Positions 7,982 through 18,948 of a stretch of 35,557 nt of DNA are shown piece after piece. The notes beneath the pieces are model-generated. The model had not been told where the DNA came from. It saw only the letters and a list, made by a program, of their open reading frames with translations, and did no database searches. Position 1 is the first letter of the stretch. The number at the start of each line of letters is the position of its first letter. Source of the DNA: Tannerellaceae bacterium (GTDB taxonomy: Bacteria; Bacteroidota; Bacteroidia; Bacteroidales; Tannerellaceae); contig JAITVG010000101.1 of assembly GCA_031285925.1 (NCBI GenBank), positions 1-35,557 on the forward strand. Direction: 5' to 3'. Position numbers and translations under genes: made by a program.

Positions 7982-9010
7982 GTGAACATCACCACGCAAC
8001 ATATATTAGCCTATCTGGATAAAGAATTGTCGACGGAAGAAAGGTATGATTTCGAGAAAACGCTGGAGTCTTCGGCCGAATTGCGGCAGGAATTGGAGGA
8101 AATACGTTTGGCCTGGGAAATGACTGCCGAATTGAAAATGCACAAACGAATCAACACAGCAAAAAACTGGAAAGAATTATCCCGTAGAATAACGGTCGAG
8201 AAATTTCGGAGAAAATTATGGATATTTACACGTAACACTGCCGCCATATTCTTGTTGCCGTTCATGATCGCTGCCCTTTTATTATTCAAAGGCGTAAAAG
8301 AACGTGATCATGCACCTGCTGAGCAGATAGAACTTACGTCGGCCAACGGGCTTGTGTCGAAAGTTTCATTATCTGACGGATCGGAAGTCTGGCTTAACTC
8401 CGGTTCAAAACTGTCTTATCCGCAACGGTTTAAAGAAGGTATCCGTGAAGTTTCCCTTTCCGGAGAAGCCTATTTTAAGGTAAAAGCCGACGATGAAAAC
8501 CGCTTTGTCGTACTTGCCGGCGAGAAGTTGTCGGTAAGCGCTTACGGCACGGAATTTAATATATGCGCATACGAAGATGAACAGACGATCGAAGCGACCC
8601 TGGTTGCCGGAAATATAGAAGTAAGTGTCGTTGCGGACGAAAAGTCCGGAAAAACAAAGATCCTTCGCGAACAGCAAGCCGTGTTTGATAAAGAAAGCGG
8701 AAAATTAACCGCCGGCAGAATCAATGTGGCGGTAGAAACTTCATGGAAAGACGGGAAAATGCTATTTCGCAGAGCAAACATGAAGGAGATAACACGCTGC
8801 CTGTCGCATCATTTCAATGTAGACATATATTTACAGGGCGAAGAACTGCATGACTATGAATATTCCGCAACTTTTACGACAGAAACCCTGGAAGAAATAC
8901 TGTATTTGCTGGAGAAGTCATCGCCTATAAAAATAGAGATAATATATCCGGAACAAGCGGATAATTATTCGTATACAAAACGTTCGGTAGTAATAAGTAT
9001 AAAAGAATAA
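7982..9010 (+). CDS. FecR-family anti-sigma factor
   Basis: A 342-residue single-pass inner-membrane regulator. Residues 1-80 form the cytosolic anti-sigma part (HILAYLDKELSTEERYDFE). One membrane helix is at about 85-103 (TAAIFLLPFMIAALLLF). The periplasmic FecR domain spans about 115-215 (NGLVSKVSLSDGSEVWLNSG, LSGEAYFKV), and a DUF4974-like C-terminal domain about 262-335 (FRRANMKEITRCLSHHFNVD). The DUF4974 domain resembles an STN fold and is thought to contact the STN domain of the partner SusC. The start is GTG at 7982: the nearest upstream ATG is immediately followed by an in-frame TAG. The susC gene begins 208 bp downstream, the usual order for this signalling triad. Confidence 0.92.
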   Translation: MNITTQHILAYLDKELSTEERYDFEKTLESSAELRQELEEIRLAWEMTAELKMHKRINTAKNWKELSRRITVEKFRRKLWIFTRNTAAIFLLPFMIAALLLFKGVKERDHAPAEQIELTSANGLVSKVSLSDGSEVWLNSGSKLSYPQRFKEGIREVSLSGEAYFKVKADDENRFVVLAGEKLSVSAYGTEFNICAYEDEQTIEATLVAGNIEVSVVADEKSGKTKILREQQAVFDKESGKLTAGRINVAVETSWKDGKMLFRRANMKEITRCLSHHFNVDIYLQGEELHDYEYSATFTTETLEEILYLLEKSSPIKIEIIYPEQADNYSYTKRSVVISIKE

Positions 9011-9085
9011 GAGAGATGAAATAAAACGAGTTGTAATCTTAAATTGATATACCTATGGGAAAGTAAATTATGAAGGACAAAAAAA

Positions 9086-9115
9086 ACGGGAACATGTAAA
9101 ATGACATCTTCCCGT
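9086..9115 (+). promoter_or_regulatory. susC leader hairpin 1
   Basis: ACGGGAA-C-ATGT, loop AAAATG, ACAT-C-TTCCCGT gives an 11-bp stem with one mismatch. It lies 104 bp upstream of susC in a 208-bp gene-free leader. There is no U-tract after it, so a simple terminator is unlikely. An RNA element or regulator site in the SusC leader fits better. Confidence 0.45.
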
Positions 9116-9127
9116 AATATCAAACTC

Positions 9128-9166
9128 TGTTACCGATCCGAAAATCTCACCTGACGAACGGTAACA
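9128..9166 (+). promoter_or_regulatory. susC leader inverted repeat 2
   Basis: TGTTACCG at 9128 and CGGTAACA at 9159 are perfect 8-base inverted arms enclosing 23 bases. The element follows leader hairpin 1 by 12 bp and precedes an AT-rich tract (TTAATTAATTAA) next to the susC ATG. Two structured elements in series suggest post-transcriptional control of susC. I see no open reading frame in the leader. Confidence 0.4.
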
Positions 9167-9218
9167 AATCAAGTAAGTACTGTAAACTTAATTAATTAAA
9201 TTTGACAATGTTAAAGAT

Positions 9219-12200
9219 ATGAAGAATCTACTATCAAACAAAGGGTTCAGGTTAAATTACAACTTGATTCCTAAAATCCCAAATTTTATGCGAATAGCCT
9301 TATTGCTTTTATTTGTTATTGCACTTCAGGCCGGAGCAAATTCTCTTTATTCCCAGTCCGCCAAAGTGAGCCTTGAAATGAATAATGCTACTGTGGAAGA
9401 AATTCTTAATACGATTGAAGAAGAATCGGAATTTTATTTTTTGTACAACAGTAAGCTCGTTGACGTAGACCGAAAGGTAAGTGTTAATGTGAAATCACAG
9501 TCTGTTGAAACTGTTTTAGACCAGTTATTTGCTTCAACTGATGTAACCTATAAGATTGAAGACAGGCAAATTATTTTAAGTAAAAAAGAATTTGCAGGAA
9601 ATGAACTCCAGCAAAACAAAAAGACGGTAAGCGGCGTTATTGTAGATAATCAGGGAGAGCCTGTTATCGGAGCAAGTATTGTTGAATCCGGTACGACCAA
9701 TGGTGTTATTTCGGATGTGGACGGCAAATTCAGTATCAGTGTTTCACAGGATGCCATGCTGCAAGTTTCATATATCGGATATGCGGCGCAAACTATCAGT
9801 ACAGCCAATCAGACGAGCCTCCAAATAGTGTTGTTGGAAGATACGCAGGTGTTGGATGAAGTAGTGGTTGTAGGCTACGGCACAGTGAGGAAGAAAGACT
9901 TGACGGGGGCGGTTATTCAGGTTCGCCCCGACCGTTTAGCTAACGAAAATCCTCAAACCATCCAGGATGTGTTGCGCGGAACAGCCGGTTTGAATGTAGG
10001 GATGAGCAATGATGCAAAGGGGGGCGGCTCACTCAATATCCGCGGACAACGTTCGGTTTACACCGATGGTGGTCATAATGACCCATTGTTAATCCTTGAC
10101 GGTATGCAATTCTATGGCGAACTGTCAGAAATCAATCCGGATGATATAGAGCAAATTGACATACTGAAAGATGCCTCTTCGGCTGCCATTTATGGAGCCA
10201 AAGCTGCTAACGGTGTGATTATCATCACCTCAAAAAAAGGTAAAAGCGGCAAGCCTGTCGTGAATTTTACAGGTAGCCTGGGATTGACTACGCGTGCGGA
10301 TTATGAGCGTTATTTCACCGCTGATGAGTATCTGCAACACAAGGTAGACTACTATGAATCGAATACCTTTGGGGTAAATTCTGCCGGTCAATGGTCGCCT
10401 TATCAAACAGGTTCAATTGCAAATAGGCCTTATTATTACACCAACTACAAAAATCTGCCTGAAAGCATCAGTCTGGATCAATGGCGTGGCTATACACAGA
10501 ACGCCGCAGGCGAAAGCGATGAGAGTATTTGGGCAAGACGCATCAACTTTCATGATGAATTGCTTGATAACTATCTGGCAGGCATGTATGTGAATTGGGA
10601 AGACTATGTCTATCGAACGGGTATACAACAGGATTATAATATAAGTGTAGGTGGTGCTTCGGATAAAGCGAACTATTACCTTTCTGCAGGTTACCTGGAC
10701 AATCAGGGAGTGCGTAATGGAAATGATTACAGTACTGTCCGTGTCAATATGAAGTTGAACATGGATGTCACGAAATGGTTCTCCATTGGCGCCAATGTCA
10801 ACTTTCAGGATCGTACAGACGGAGACAACTATAATCCTGAAGGAATGAGAGGTAACGCGCCTTGGGCTAATCGCTACGATGAGAATGGTGACTTGGCGCA
10901 ATACACTTTACCCAGCTATAGTATGAGAGGGAACGCATCCGACTTTAATGCAAGATACCAAGAATTGGAGAAAGGGTATACCGTATTCAACACTCAATTC
11001 AACGCAAAGGTGAAGTTGCCGTTTAACATCACTTACCAATTTAATGCTTCTCCGCGCTACCAATTTTTTTACGACCGTTATTTTACTTCACAGGAATTAC
11101 CCGATTCAAACCCTGTGGATCGTGGTGTGAACCGTGAACAAAGTAAGAGGTTCGACTGGTCGTTAAACAATACCATTACTTGGGATCAGACTTTTGCCGA
11201 AAAGCATCATGCGGTAGTGACTTTGGTACAGGAAGCTGAAGAGCGTCGCTTTTGGAAAGATCGAATTGAAGCACGAGATATACAACCTTCAGATGCACTC
11301 GGGTTCCACAATACGGAGAATGGTAATCTCGAAAACAGCAAATTTTCTTCTGAAGATACCCATGAAACGGCTGATGCTTTGCTCGCCCGTCTGCAATATA
11401 CCTATGATGACCGTTACCTGCTTACCGCTTCCGTACGTCGCGATGGCTATTGCGCATTCGGTGGAAACAATCCTTATGCCACGTTCCCTTCCGTAGCGTT
11501 GGGTTGGACATTTACCAATGAGGAGTTTTGGCAGTGGCAGCATATAATGGACTATGGTAAACTTCGCGTGTCATACGGCAAGAATGGAAACCGTTCGTTG
11601 GCTAACCCCTATTTGGCGCTCTCTAATCTGACAACAGGCAAATACATGGGATATATTTATAATAGCACGATCAACGATATGACATATCTGAGAGTTGAAC
11701 GTTTGGCCAATCCGAATTTGCAATGGGAAAAATCACAGGCATGGAATATTGGCCTCGACTTCGGTTTCTTGAATCAGCGTATCTCGGGTAGCATCGAGTA
11801 CTACAATACACAGACCAAAGATATGATTATGTATCAGAGACTACCTCAGTTCATTGGTTTCGGTGGTATCAACACGAACCTCGGACAGGTAGATAATAAT
11901 GGCTTCGAGTTGACCATCAACTCAAAGAATATGGATTTGCCCAATTTTCAATGGAATACACAGTTTGGTTTTTCTTACAATAAAAACAGGATTGTGCACC
12001 TCTATGGTGAGTACGATGAGAACGGCAAGGAGATGGACGATACTTCAAACGGATGGTTTATCGGCAAATCCATCAACGAGATTTGGGATTATAAGGTGAC
12101 GGGTATTTGGCAAAAAGACCAGATAGAAGATGCTGCCAAATATGGCCAAAAGCCGGGTGACCCGATTGTGTGGAACAACCCCGACAATGATATCAATAAT

Positions 12201-12749
12201 GAAGATGGTACGACTACTATCGTATATGACAACGACGATAAGCAGTTTCTCGGTAAACGTACAGCTCCTATCAATTGGTCCCTGCGTAACGACTTTATCC
12301 TATTTAAAAACATCTCGGTAGGATTCAGCATATACTCATACATGGGACATAAACAACACCGCGAAGGCACCTATGATAGCGATGCTTTCCTTAACAATGA
12401 CAATGGTGGCGGTTTCTTGGAATATGGAATGTACAACCAACCCTGGAAGCGTTACTGGACAATTGACAACCCCGAAACAATGATGGGCCGTATCAATGCC
12501 GTCGGGCCTACAGGTGCGGAAAAGCCCAACCTCTATCTGAACCGTTCTTTTGTACGCTTTGACAATCTCTCGATTGCCTACACCCTACCCAAGGCCTGGG
12601 TAGAGAAACTTCAAGTGAGCAACGTGAAAGTACATGCCAACGTGAAGAATATAGGCACTATCCACTCCGGTGATTGGTACTATGGTGACCCTGAGAATAT
12701 TGGGGTTTCCACTCGCACTTATACCTTCGGTCTTAATGTAACATTCTAA
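9219..12749 (+). CDS. SusC-type TonB-dependent outer membrane transporter with STN domain
   Basis: Outer-membrane importer of oligosaccharides, 1176 residues. In order: signal segment (about 24-45), STN domain (about 50-120; AKVSLEMNNATVEEILNTIE), CarboxypepD-regulatory-like domain (about 136-212; VSGVIVDNQGEPVIGASIVE), the SusC-typical linker DEVVVVGYGT, a plug domain (NIRGQRSVYTDGG, LLILDGM), then a 22-strand barrel ending in YTFGLNVTF with the usual terminal Phe. The STN domain marks it as a signalling transporter partnered with the FecR/ECF pair just upstream. SusD follows 13 bp after the stop. By eye the sigma-SusCD block is more AT-rich and uses different codons from the GH genes. I did not calculate this, but it would fit acquisition as a unit. 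Confidence 0.96.
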   Translation: MKNLLSNKGFRLNYNLIPKIPNFMRIALLLLFVIALQAGANSLYSQSAKVSLEMNNATVEEILNTIEEESEFYFLYNSKLVDVDRKVSVNVKSQSVETVLDQLFASTDVTYKIEDRQIILSKKEFAGNELQQNKKTVSGVIVDNQGEPVIGASIVESGTTNGVISDVDGKFSISVSQDAMLQVSYIGYAAQTISTANQTSLQIVLLEDTQVLDEVVVVGYGTVRKKDLTGAVIQVRPDRLANENPQTIQDVLRGTAGLNVGMSNDAKGGGSLNIRGQRSVYTDGGHNDPLLILDGMQFYGELSEINPDDIEQIDILKDASSAAIYGAKAANGVIIITSKKGKSGKPVVNFTGSLGLTTRADYERYFTADEYLQHKVDYYESNTFGVNSAGQWSPYQTGSIANRPYYYTNYKNLPESISLDQWRGYTQNAAGESDESIWARRINFHDELLDNYLAGMYVNWEDYVYRTGIQQDYNISVGGASDKANYYLSAGYLDNQGVRNGNDYSTVRVNMKLNMDVTKWFSIGANVNFQDRTDGDNYNPEGMRGNAPWANRYDENGDLAQYTLPSYSMRGNASDFNARYQELEKGYTVFNTQFNAKVKLPFNITYQFNASPRYQFFYDRYFTSQELPDSNPVDRGVNREQSKRFDWSLNNTITWDQTFAEKHHAVVTLVQEAEERRFWKDRIEARDIQPSDALGFHNTENGNLENSKFSSEDTHETADALLARLQYTYDDRYLLTASVRRDGYCAFGGNNPYATFPSVALGWTFTNEEFWQWQHIMDYGKLRVSYGKNGNRSLANPYLALSNLTTGKYMGYIYNSTINDMTYLRVERLANPNLQWEKSQAWNIGLDFGFLNQRISGSIEYYNTQTKDMIMYQRLPQFIGFGGINTNLGQVDNNGFELTINSKNMDLPNFQWNTQFGFSYNKNRIVHLYGEYDENGKEMDDTSNGWFIGKSINEIWDYKVTGIWQKDQIEDAAKYGQKPGDPIVWNNPDNDINNEDGTTTIVYDNDDKQFLGKRTAPINWSLRNDFILFKNISVGFSIYSYMGHKQHREGTYDSDAFLNNDNGGGFLEYGMYNQPWKRYWTIDNPETMMGRINAVGPTGAEKPNLYLNRSFVRFDNLSIAYTLPKAWVEKLQVSNVKVHANVKNIGTIHSGDWYYGDPENIGVSTRTYTFGLNVTF

Positions 12750-12762
12750 CAAATTCGTAATT

Positions 12763-14784
12763 ATGAACAAGATGAAATATATCAATAAAATTTGGGGGAT
12801 CATTCTTATTGGAGCAACTGTTATGGTGAGCAGTTGCAGTGAAAATTTTCTCGAACCCGACCCGCTGTCGTTCTATGAACCTTCGGCAACATTTACTACC
12901 GAGGCCGGTCTGAAAGCGGCATTGGCGCAAGCTGATCGCAATATGAAGCTCTATTACACCACCAGTTCGGATGTACTCCTGCCTATCGCTACGGAATTTG
13001 TTTTCTCGGATATGCTTGTTGTTAGCGCAACCGACAAACAGTCACAGATCAGCGATATTGCCAATATGCTGGTGCCCAGTACAGGTGTTTACAATACTGC
13101 TAACGATGGCGCTCGCATGCACAGTATTATTCACTTTTGGAACGAGAATTACGCAGGTATCAAGTATGCCAATACGGTGCTCGATTATGCTCCCCACGTA
13201 ACAACTTTGTCTGAAAAGATCAGGAACGAGTATGTCGGACGCGCTTATTTTCATCGTTCTTTTCGCTACTATGCGATGGTTCATCAGTTTGGAGATGTAC
13301 CCTTAGTGAGCAAACTGGTCGAAGTACCCAAGCAAAATTATCGCTCCACAAAGCGAGAAGCCATTCTTCAGATGATTGAAATTGACATGGAGAAAGCCAT
13401 AGAATGGGTGCCTGAGCAACCTGTCGGTAGCTACACAGTCGGCTATCCCGGCGGTTATATAAATAAGGCAGCCTGCCGCATGTTGCTTGCTAAAATCTAT
13501 ATGGCTAATGGTAAATTCCAGGAGGCTAAGGCTCAGCTTGACATTCTCATTGACCAAAGCGGCTTCAGACTGATGACCGAACCGTTTGGCACAGAAGTAC
13601 AACCTGCTGCTTCGGAAACGTGGAAGGTAGAACGCAACGTTATTTGGGATCTCCACCGTGGCGAAAATATCTATAATGCCGCCAATACGGAACTGATTTT
13701 GGGTATACCCAATCAAGGTGAGAACATTGTGGGTTACACAATTATGCGTTGTCTATCTCCTTTTGTGTTCAACGGCGCTTTGGCAAGCCCGTCAGGCAGA
13801 CAGGGTCTGCAGAACTACAACCGTAGAGACGGCAAGTACAATGCCGAGTATGACTATCAACGCGTGTTCGGTCGTGGCGTAGCTTCCATGCGTCCTTGTA
13901 CTTGGGCGCAGTATGGATTGTGGGAAGTGAACGACAAAACGGATGAGGGTGACCTGCGGCACAGCCGCAAGGCAGGCAACTGGCTCCACATGGGCGACTT
14001 GAAGTACAATAACAAAGACGATCAGGAATGGTTTGGAAAGAACCTCCGTCTATTCGACGACGAAGGTAATCTGCTTTGTAATGACACGATTCGCCGTTGG
14101 TACGACATTCCGCTGTATAAATTCTACTACTACGATAAGGTGCAAGACGACAATCTGAGTTCGGACGGTTTCCGTGGTGCACAAAGGGGTAGTATCGGTG
14201 ACCTCTATCTCTATCGTTTGGCAGAGGCTTATCTGCTGCGTGCAGAGGCTAAATTCTATATCAACCCAAGTGATCCGGGGATTGCCGACGATGTAAACAT
14301 CATCCGCGAACGTGCTCAATGTGAGCAGCTCTACACTGCAGGGCAAGTGACTATCGGCGATATCTTCGACGAACGTGCTCGTGAACTTTACCTAGAAGAG
14401 TGGCGTCACGTTGAGTTGGTTCGCGCTTCTTTCGGCCTTGCTATCAGTGGTCGGCAGGATGAATGGGGAAATACTTACAGCCTTGATAACCTAACCAAGC
14501 AGAGCGGTACCGACCAGTCTGGTGGTAGTTACTGGTATCAGCGTTGTATCAAAAATAATTTCTACAACGATGGTATTACCCGAAATGTAGTTGCTTCCGG
14601 ACAGTCATCCATCAACTACACCATGGATAAGAAAAACATGTTCTGGCCTATTCCCGAAGTGGCCATTACATCAAATAACAAGGGTAAACTCTTTCAAAAT
14701 TATGGTTACAGCGGCTACGATGAAAGTATTTCAGTTTGGGATAACTGGGAAGATGCGGTAGCAAATGAAGACATAATAGAATAA
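12763..14784 (+). CDS. SusD/RagB-family glycan-binding lipoprotein
   Basis: Surface lipoprotein that caps the SusC barrel and captures glycan. It has 673 residues, slightly long for the family. The lipobox VMVSSC places the acylated Cys at residue 25, followed by SusD-type LEPDPLSF. Tetratricopeptide-like helices carry typical SusD motifs (YAGIKYANTVLDYA, EYVGRAYFHRSFRYYAMVHQFGDVPLV, LYLYRLAEAYLLRAEAKF, DDVNIIRERA, ERARELYLEEWRHVELVR). Its start is 13 bp after susC, giving a two-gene susCD operon. No SusE/SusF or surface endo-glycanase follows; instead a MITE-like palindrome starts 16 bp past the stop. The ligand cannot be read from the sequence. Confidence 0.96.
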   Translation: MNKMKYINKIWGIILIGATVMVSSCSENFLEPDPLSFYEPSATFTTEAGLKAALAQADRNMKLYYTTSSDVLLPIATEFVFSDMLVVSATDKQSQISDIANMLVPSTGVYNTANDGARMHSIIHFWNENYAGIKYANTVLDYAPHVTTLSEKIRNEYVGRAYFHRSFRYYAMVHQFGDVPLVSKLVEVPKQNYRSTKREAILQMIEIDMEKAIEWVPEQPVGSYTVGYPGGYINKAACRMLLAKIYMANGKFQEAKAQLDILIDQSGFRLMTEPFGTEVQPAASETWKVERNVIWDLHRGENIYNAANTELILGIPNQGENIVGYTIMRCLSPFVFNGALASPSGRQGLQNYNRRDGKYNAEYDYQRVFGRGVASMRPCTWAQYGLWEVNDKTDEGDLRHSRKAGNWLHMGDLKYNNKDDQEWFGKNLRLFDDEGNLLCNDTIRRWYDIPLYKFYYYDKVQDDNLSSDGFRGAQRGSIGDLYLYRLAEAYLLRAEAKFYINPSDPGIADDVNIIRERAQCEQLYTAGQVTIGDIFDERARELYLEEWRHVELVRASFGLAISGRQDEWGNTYSLDNLTKQSGTDQSGGSYWYQRCIKNNFYNDGITRNVVASGQSSINYTMDKKNMFWPIPEVAITSNNKGKLFQNYGYSGYDESISVWDNWEDAVANEDIIE

Positions 14785-14800
14785 TCTCTAAATCCTTTTT

Positions 14801-14953
14801 GAGGGTGTGTCAAAAGTCAATAAAAGAGATTAAAACACAGAGGCACGGAGGACACGGAGTTTTTTATTTTACTCATTATCAGAATAATAATAAAACTTCG
14901 TGTCCTCTGTGCCTCTGTGTTTAATCTCTTTAAACGACTTTTGACACACCCTC
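14801..14953. mobile_element. MITE-like palindromic element (153 bp)
   Basis: Terminal inverted repeats of 18 bp, perfect: GAGGGTGTGTCAAAAGTC at 14801-14818 and its reverse complement at 14936-14953. An inner stem pairs AAGAGATTAAAACACAGAGG with the matching strand ending at 14931 and continues through CACGGAGGACACGGA. The loop is AT-rich and carries no ORF. It lies between convergent susD and GH3, so if transcribed it would fold into a long hairpin and could terminate both. Related half-copies lie at 26932-26950 and 31753-31836. Its right end falls 2 bp from the araC scrap. Confidence 0.75.
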
Positions 14954-14955
14954 TC

Positions 14956-14995
14956 TACTTTCGGCAAGTTCCTCAAGAAGAATGCAGGCCTCTCT
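14956..14995 (+). pseudogene. Remnant of an araC 3' end
   Basis: Forty bases match 7041-7080 inside the intact araC with 37 identities and would encode TFGKFLKKNAGLS, against TFGKFFKKNTGLS in the intact protein. The last 24 bases of the gene and the spacer (39 bp, 7081-7119) are missing, so the piece joins the GH3 stop directly. It is a rearrangement scar with no start or stop of its own. Confidence 0.82.
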
Positions 14996-17178
14996 TATTT
15001 CACTTCAATCTCTTTGCTTAACCGGATGTCTGCGGAGGAAGCTCCGGCCATCAGTTTTACCTTTCCCGGCTCTATAACGTAAGAGTCTTTGTCGTTATCC
15101 CAATATGCCAGATCGTCGGCGGTCAGGGTGAAGCTGACTGTTTCGCTTTCGCCTTTTCGTATCATCGAACGTTGGAACCCTTTCAATTGTTTGATCGGCC
15201 TTACTACTTTCGAGCGGGGGAAGGATACATATAATTGCACAACCTCTTCGCCGTCCCTGTCGCCCGTATTCTTTACCTTGAGCGACACCGTGATGTCTTT
15301 TCCTTTCGTCAGGGTAGGGGAGGATACCGTAATATCCGAATAGTTGAATCTTGTATAGCTCAATCCGTATCCGAAGGGGTAAAGGGGTTTCTCTTTGGCA
15401 TACATATATGTTCTGCCGTTGCGGATGTCGTAGTCCATCATTGGGGGCAGATCGGCGATGGACTTCACCCATGTCTGGTTTGTTCTTCCCGCCGGATTGA
15501 AGTCGCCGAAGATCACGTCGGCAAGCCCGTTGCCCAGCTCCTGACTGTTGTTCGTGATGTGCAGGATGGCAGGTACGTTTTCCTGCGACCAGTTGATGGC
15601 GAACGGAAAACTGCTGACGAGCACCATCAGTGTATTCGGATTGGCCTTGTGAACTACTTTCACCAGATCTTCCTGTTCAAGCGACAATGCTTTGCGGTCT
15701 ACCGCCTCGCGCCCGTCGCTCGGTACGGGTGAGTATTTCCATCTGGGTTCGGTGCCGTATACATGATTACCCACGCAAACGATGGCTATGTCGGCTTTTT
15801 GCGCTGCGATATATGCCTTGTCCATTTCGTTCGAGGGTTCATAGATTACTTCCACGCTGTTTCCCACCGCATTTTTTATTCCCTGCAATACGGATACGGC
15901 GTAAGGAGGCGTTCCGCTATACCAATCGAGCAATACCTCATTCGCACGGGGGCCTATGACTGCTATGGATTTTATCCGGCTCTTGTTTAGCGGCAGCAGG
16001 TTCTTTTCATTCTTCAGCAGAACTGCGGACTTGGCCGTTACCAGGCGCACGAAATCCTGTACTTCCCTGTTCCGCCAAACGGAAACCGTATCCGTCACTC
16101 CGATGTGCGCATACGGGAGCTTTGTCTGGTCGGCATCCAGCAATCCCAATTTCAGCGCGACATAGAAATTGCCCCGGATGGCTTTGTCTATATCCGCTTC
16201 CGAAACCAATCCTTTTTCAAGGGCTTCGTATATATAAGGCTTGTAAGTGTCGAGAAACTGCCCTACACCGGCCTTGACCACCGCCGCGCTGCCTTCGGTG
16301 TGTGTAGGGAATGCCTTATGCGCCGATATAAGGAGGTTCAACGCTCCGCCGTCGGTACAGATAATCCCTTTCATGTTCCATTCCCTGCGTATCTTTTCGA
16401 ACACGGGATGAATCGTCATCGGTATGCCGTTCCAGCTGTTGTATGCCGCCATGAATGCCTGCGATCCTCCTTCTTCGATCCCTTTCCGGAAAGGATAGGA
16501 GTAGTATTCGTTGAACAGCCGGTTATCGAAGTCGGAAGAAGTAGAATCCCGCCCGTCTTCGTTGCTGTTGGCCAGAAAATGCTTCATTAAAGATGCCGAT
16601 TTCCAATAGCGGGGATTATCTCCCTGCAACCCCTTTACAAAAGCGACTACCATTTCCGATACCAGATAAGCATCTTCTCCATAGCTTTCTTCCGTGCGCC
16701 CCCAGCGCGGATCGCGTGCCAGGTCTGCATTCGGCGCTCTCATCACCATGCCGCCTTTTGCGTATTTACCGTTTTGCGTGTAGAACCTTACTTCGGTAGC
16801 TTCTATATCCGCCACCTTGCGTATCACTTCCGTATCCCAGGTTTCCCCCAGTCCGTAGGCTTGCGGAAAAGTCGTAGTCGGATAGGTATCCGCCACCCGC
16901 TGGTAGTTTACCATCTTGAATCCGCCCCAGTTGCCCGGCCCACCAAGCGCCATGCCGTGAAGCCCTTCGGAATGTCCTGTGCTGCGGATGCCCAGGCGGG
17001 GTACGCCCAGATCGGTGGACAGGGCGTTCACTTTCTCGTCTATCGTCATCAGCGACAGGAGATTGTCCAGTCGCCTGTCATCGCTTAAAGATGTATCCTG
17101 AAACGGATAAACATGCTGCTGCGCAGATAAAAGGCAGGCAGATAAAATACAGAAAACAGACAATGCAATTCTTTTCAT
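14995..17178 (-). CDS. GH3 family glycoside hydrolase (beta-glucosidase/beta-xylosidase type)
   Basis: Exo-acting retaining enzyme that removes beta-linked glucose, xylose or related residues from oligosaccharide ends. The 727 residues include a signal peptide (to about LLSAQ, residue 19), so it is periplasmic. The N-terminal TIM barrel holds VPRLGIRSTGHSEGLHG and the nucleophile region GIICTDGGALNLL (Asp near 278). The alpha/beta sandwich domain starts near IKSIAVIGPRAN. A fibronectin III-like domain ends the protein (about 620-725; VQLYVSFPRS, GESETVSFTL). The TDGGA nucleophile motif resembles the xylosidase-like GH3 branch, but substrate calls within GH3 are unreliable. It lies 28 bp downstream of GH43 on the same strand, so GH43-GH3 is an operon. 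Its last 18 codons are duplicated at 7119-7177. Confidence 0.93.
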   Translation of the reverse strand: MKRIALSVFCILSACLLSAQQHVYPFQDTSLSDDRRLDNLLSLMTIDEKVNALSTDLGVPRLGIRSTGHSEGLHGMALGGPGNWGGFKMVNYQRVADTYPTTTFPQAYGLGETWDTEVIRKVADIEATEVRFYTQNGKYAKGGMVMRAPNADLARDPRWGRTEESYGEDAYLVSEMVVAFVKGLQGDNPRYWKSASLMKHFLANSNEDGRDSTSSDFDNRLFNEYYSYPFRKGIEEGGSQAFMAAYNSWNGIPMTIHPVFEKIRREWNMKGIICTDGGALNLLISAHKAFPTHTEGSAAVVKAGVGQFLDTYKPYIYEALEKGLVSEADIDKAIRGNFYVALKLGLLDADQTKLPYAHIGVTDTVSVWRNREVQDFVRLVTAKSAVLLKNEKNLLPLNKSRIKSIAVIGPRANEVLLDWYSGTPPYAVSVLQGIKNAVGNSVEVIYEPSNEMDKAYIAAQKADIAIVCVGNHVYGTEPRWKYSPVPSDGREAVDRKALSLEQEDLVKVVHKANPNTLMVLVSSFPFAINWSQENVPAILHITNNSQELGNGLADVIFGDFNPAGRTNQTWVKSIADLPPMMDYDIRNGRTYMYAKEKPLYPFGYGLSYTRFNYSDITVSSPTLTKGKDITVSLKVKNTGDRDGEEVVQLYVSFPRSKVVRPIKQLKGFQRSMIRKGESETVSFTLTADDLAYWDNDKDSYVIEPGKVKLMAGASSADIRLSKEIEVK

Positions 17179-17206
17179 ACCCTATAATAGTTGTAAGTGT
17201 TATACA

Positions 17207-18829
<1,623 letters not shown>

Positions 18830-18948
18830 TTAGACAGGCAAGGCGGTAATGATTCATATAACAGCCCTCTATCCGGCCGTTAAGGTAAACTTATGTTGCA
18901 AAAAGGAGTAATTAATGATAGTTGGATTTTCTATTAATAGTATTTCTT

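Noticed and set aside
14801-14953. Complete insertion sequence
   Set aside because: Terminal inverted repeats are present but there is no transposase frame within 153 bp; MITE-like is as far as the evidence goes.
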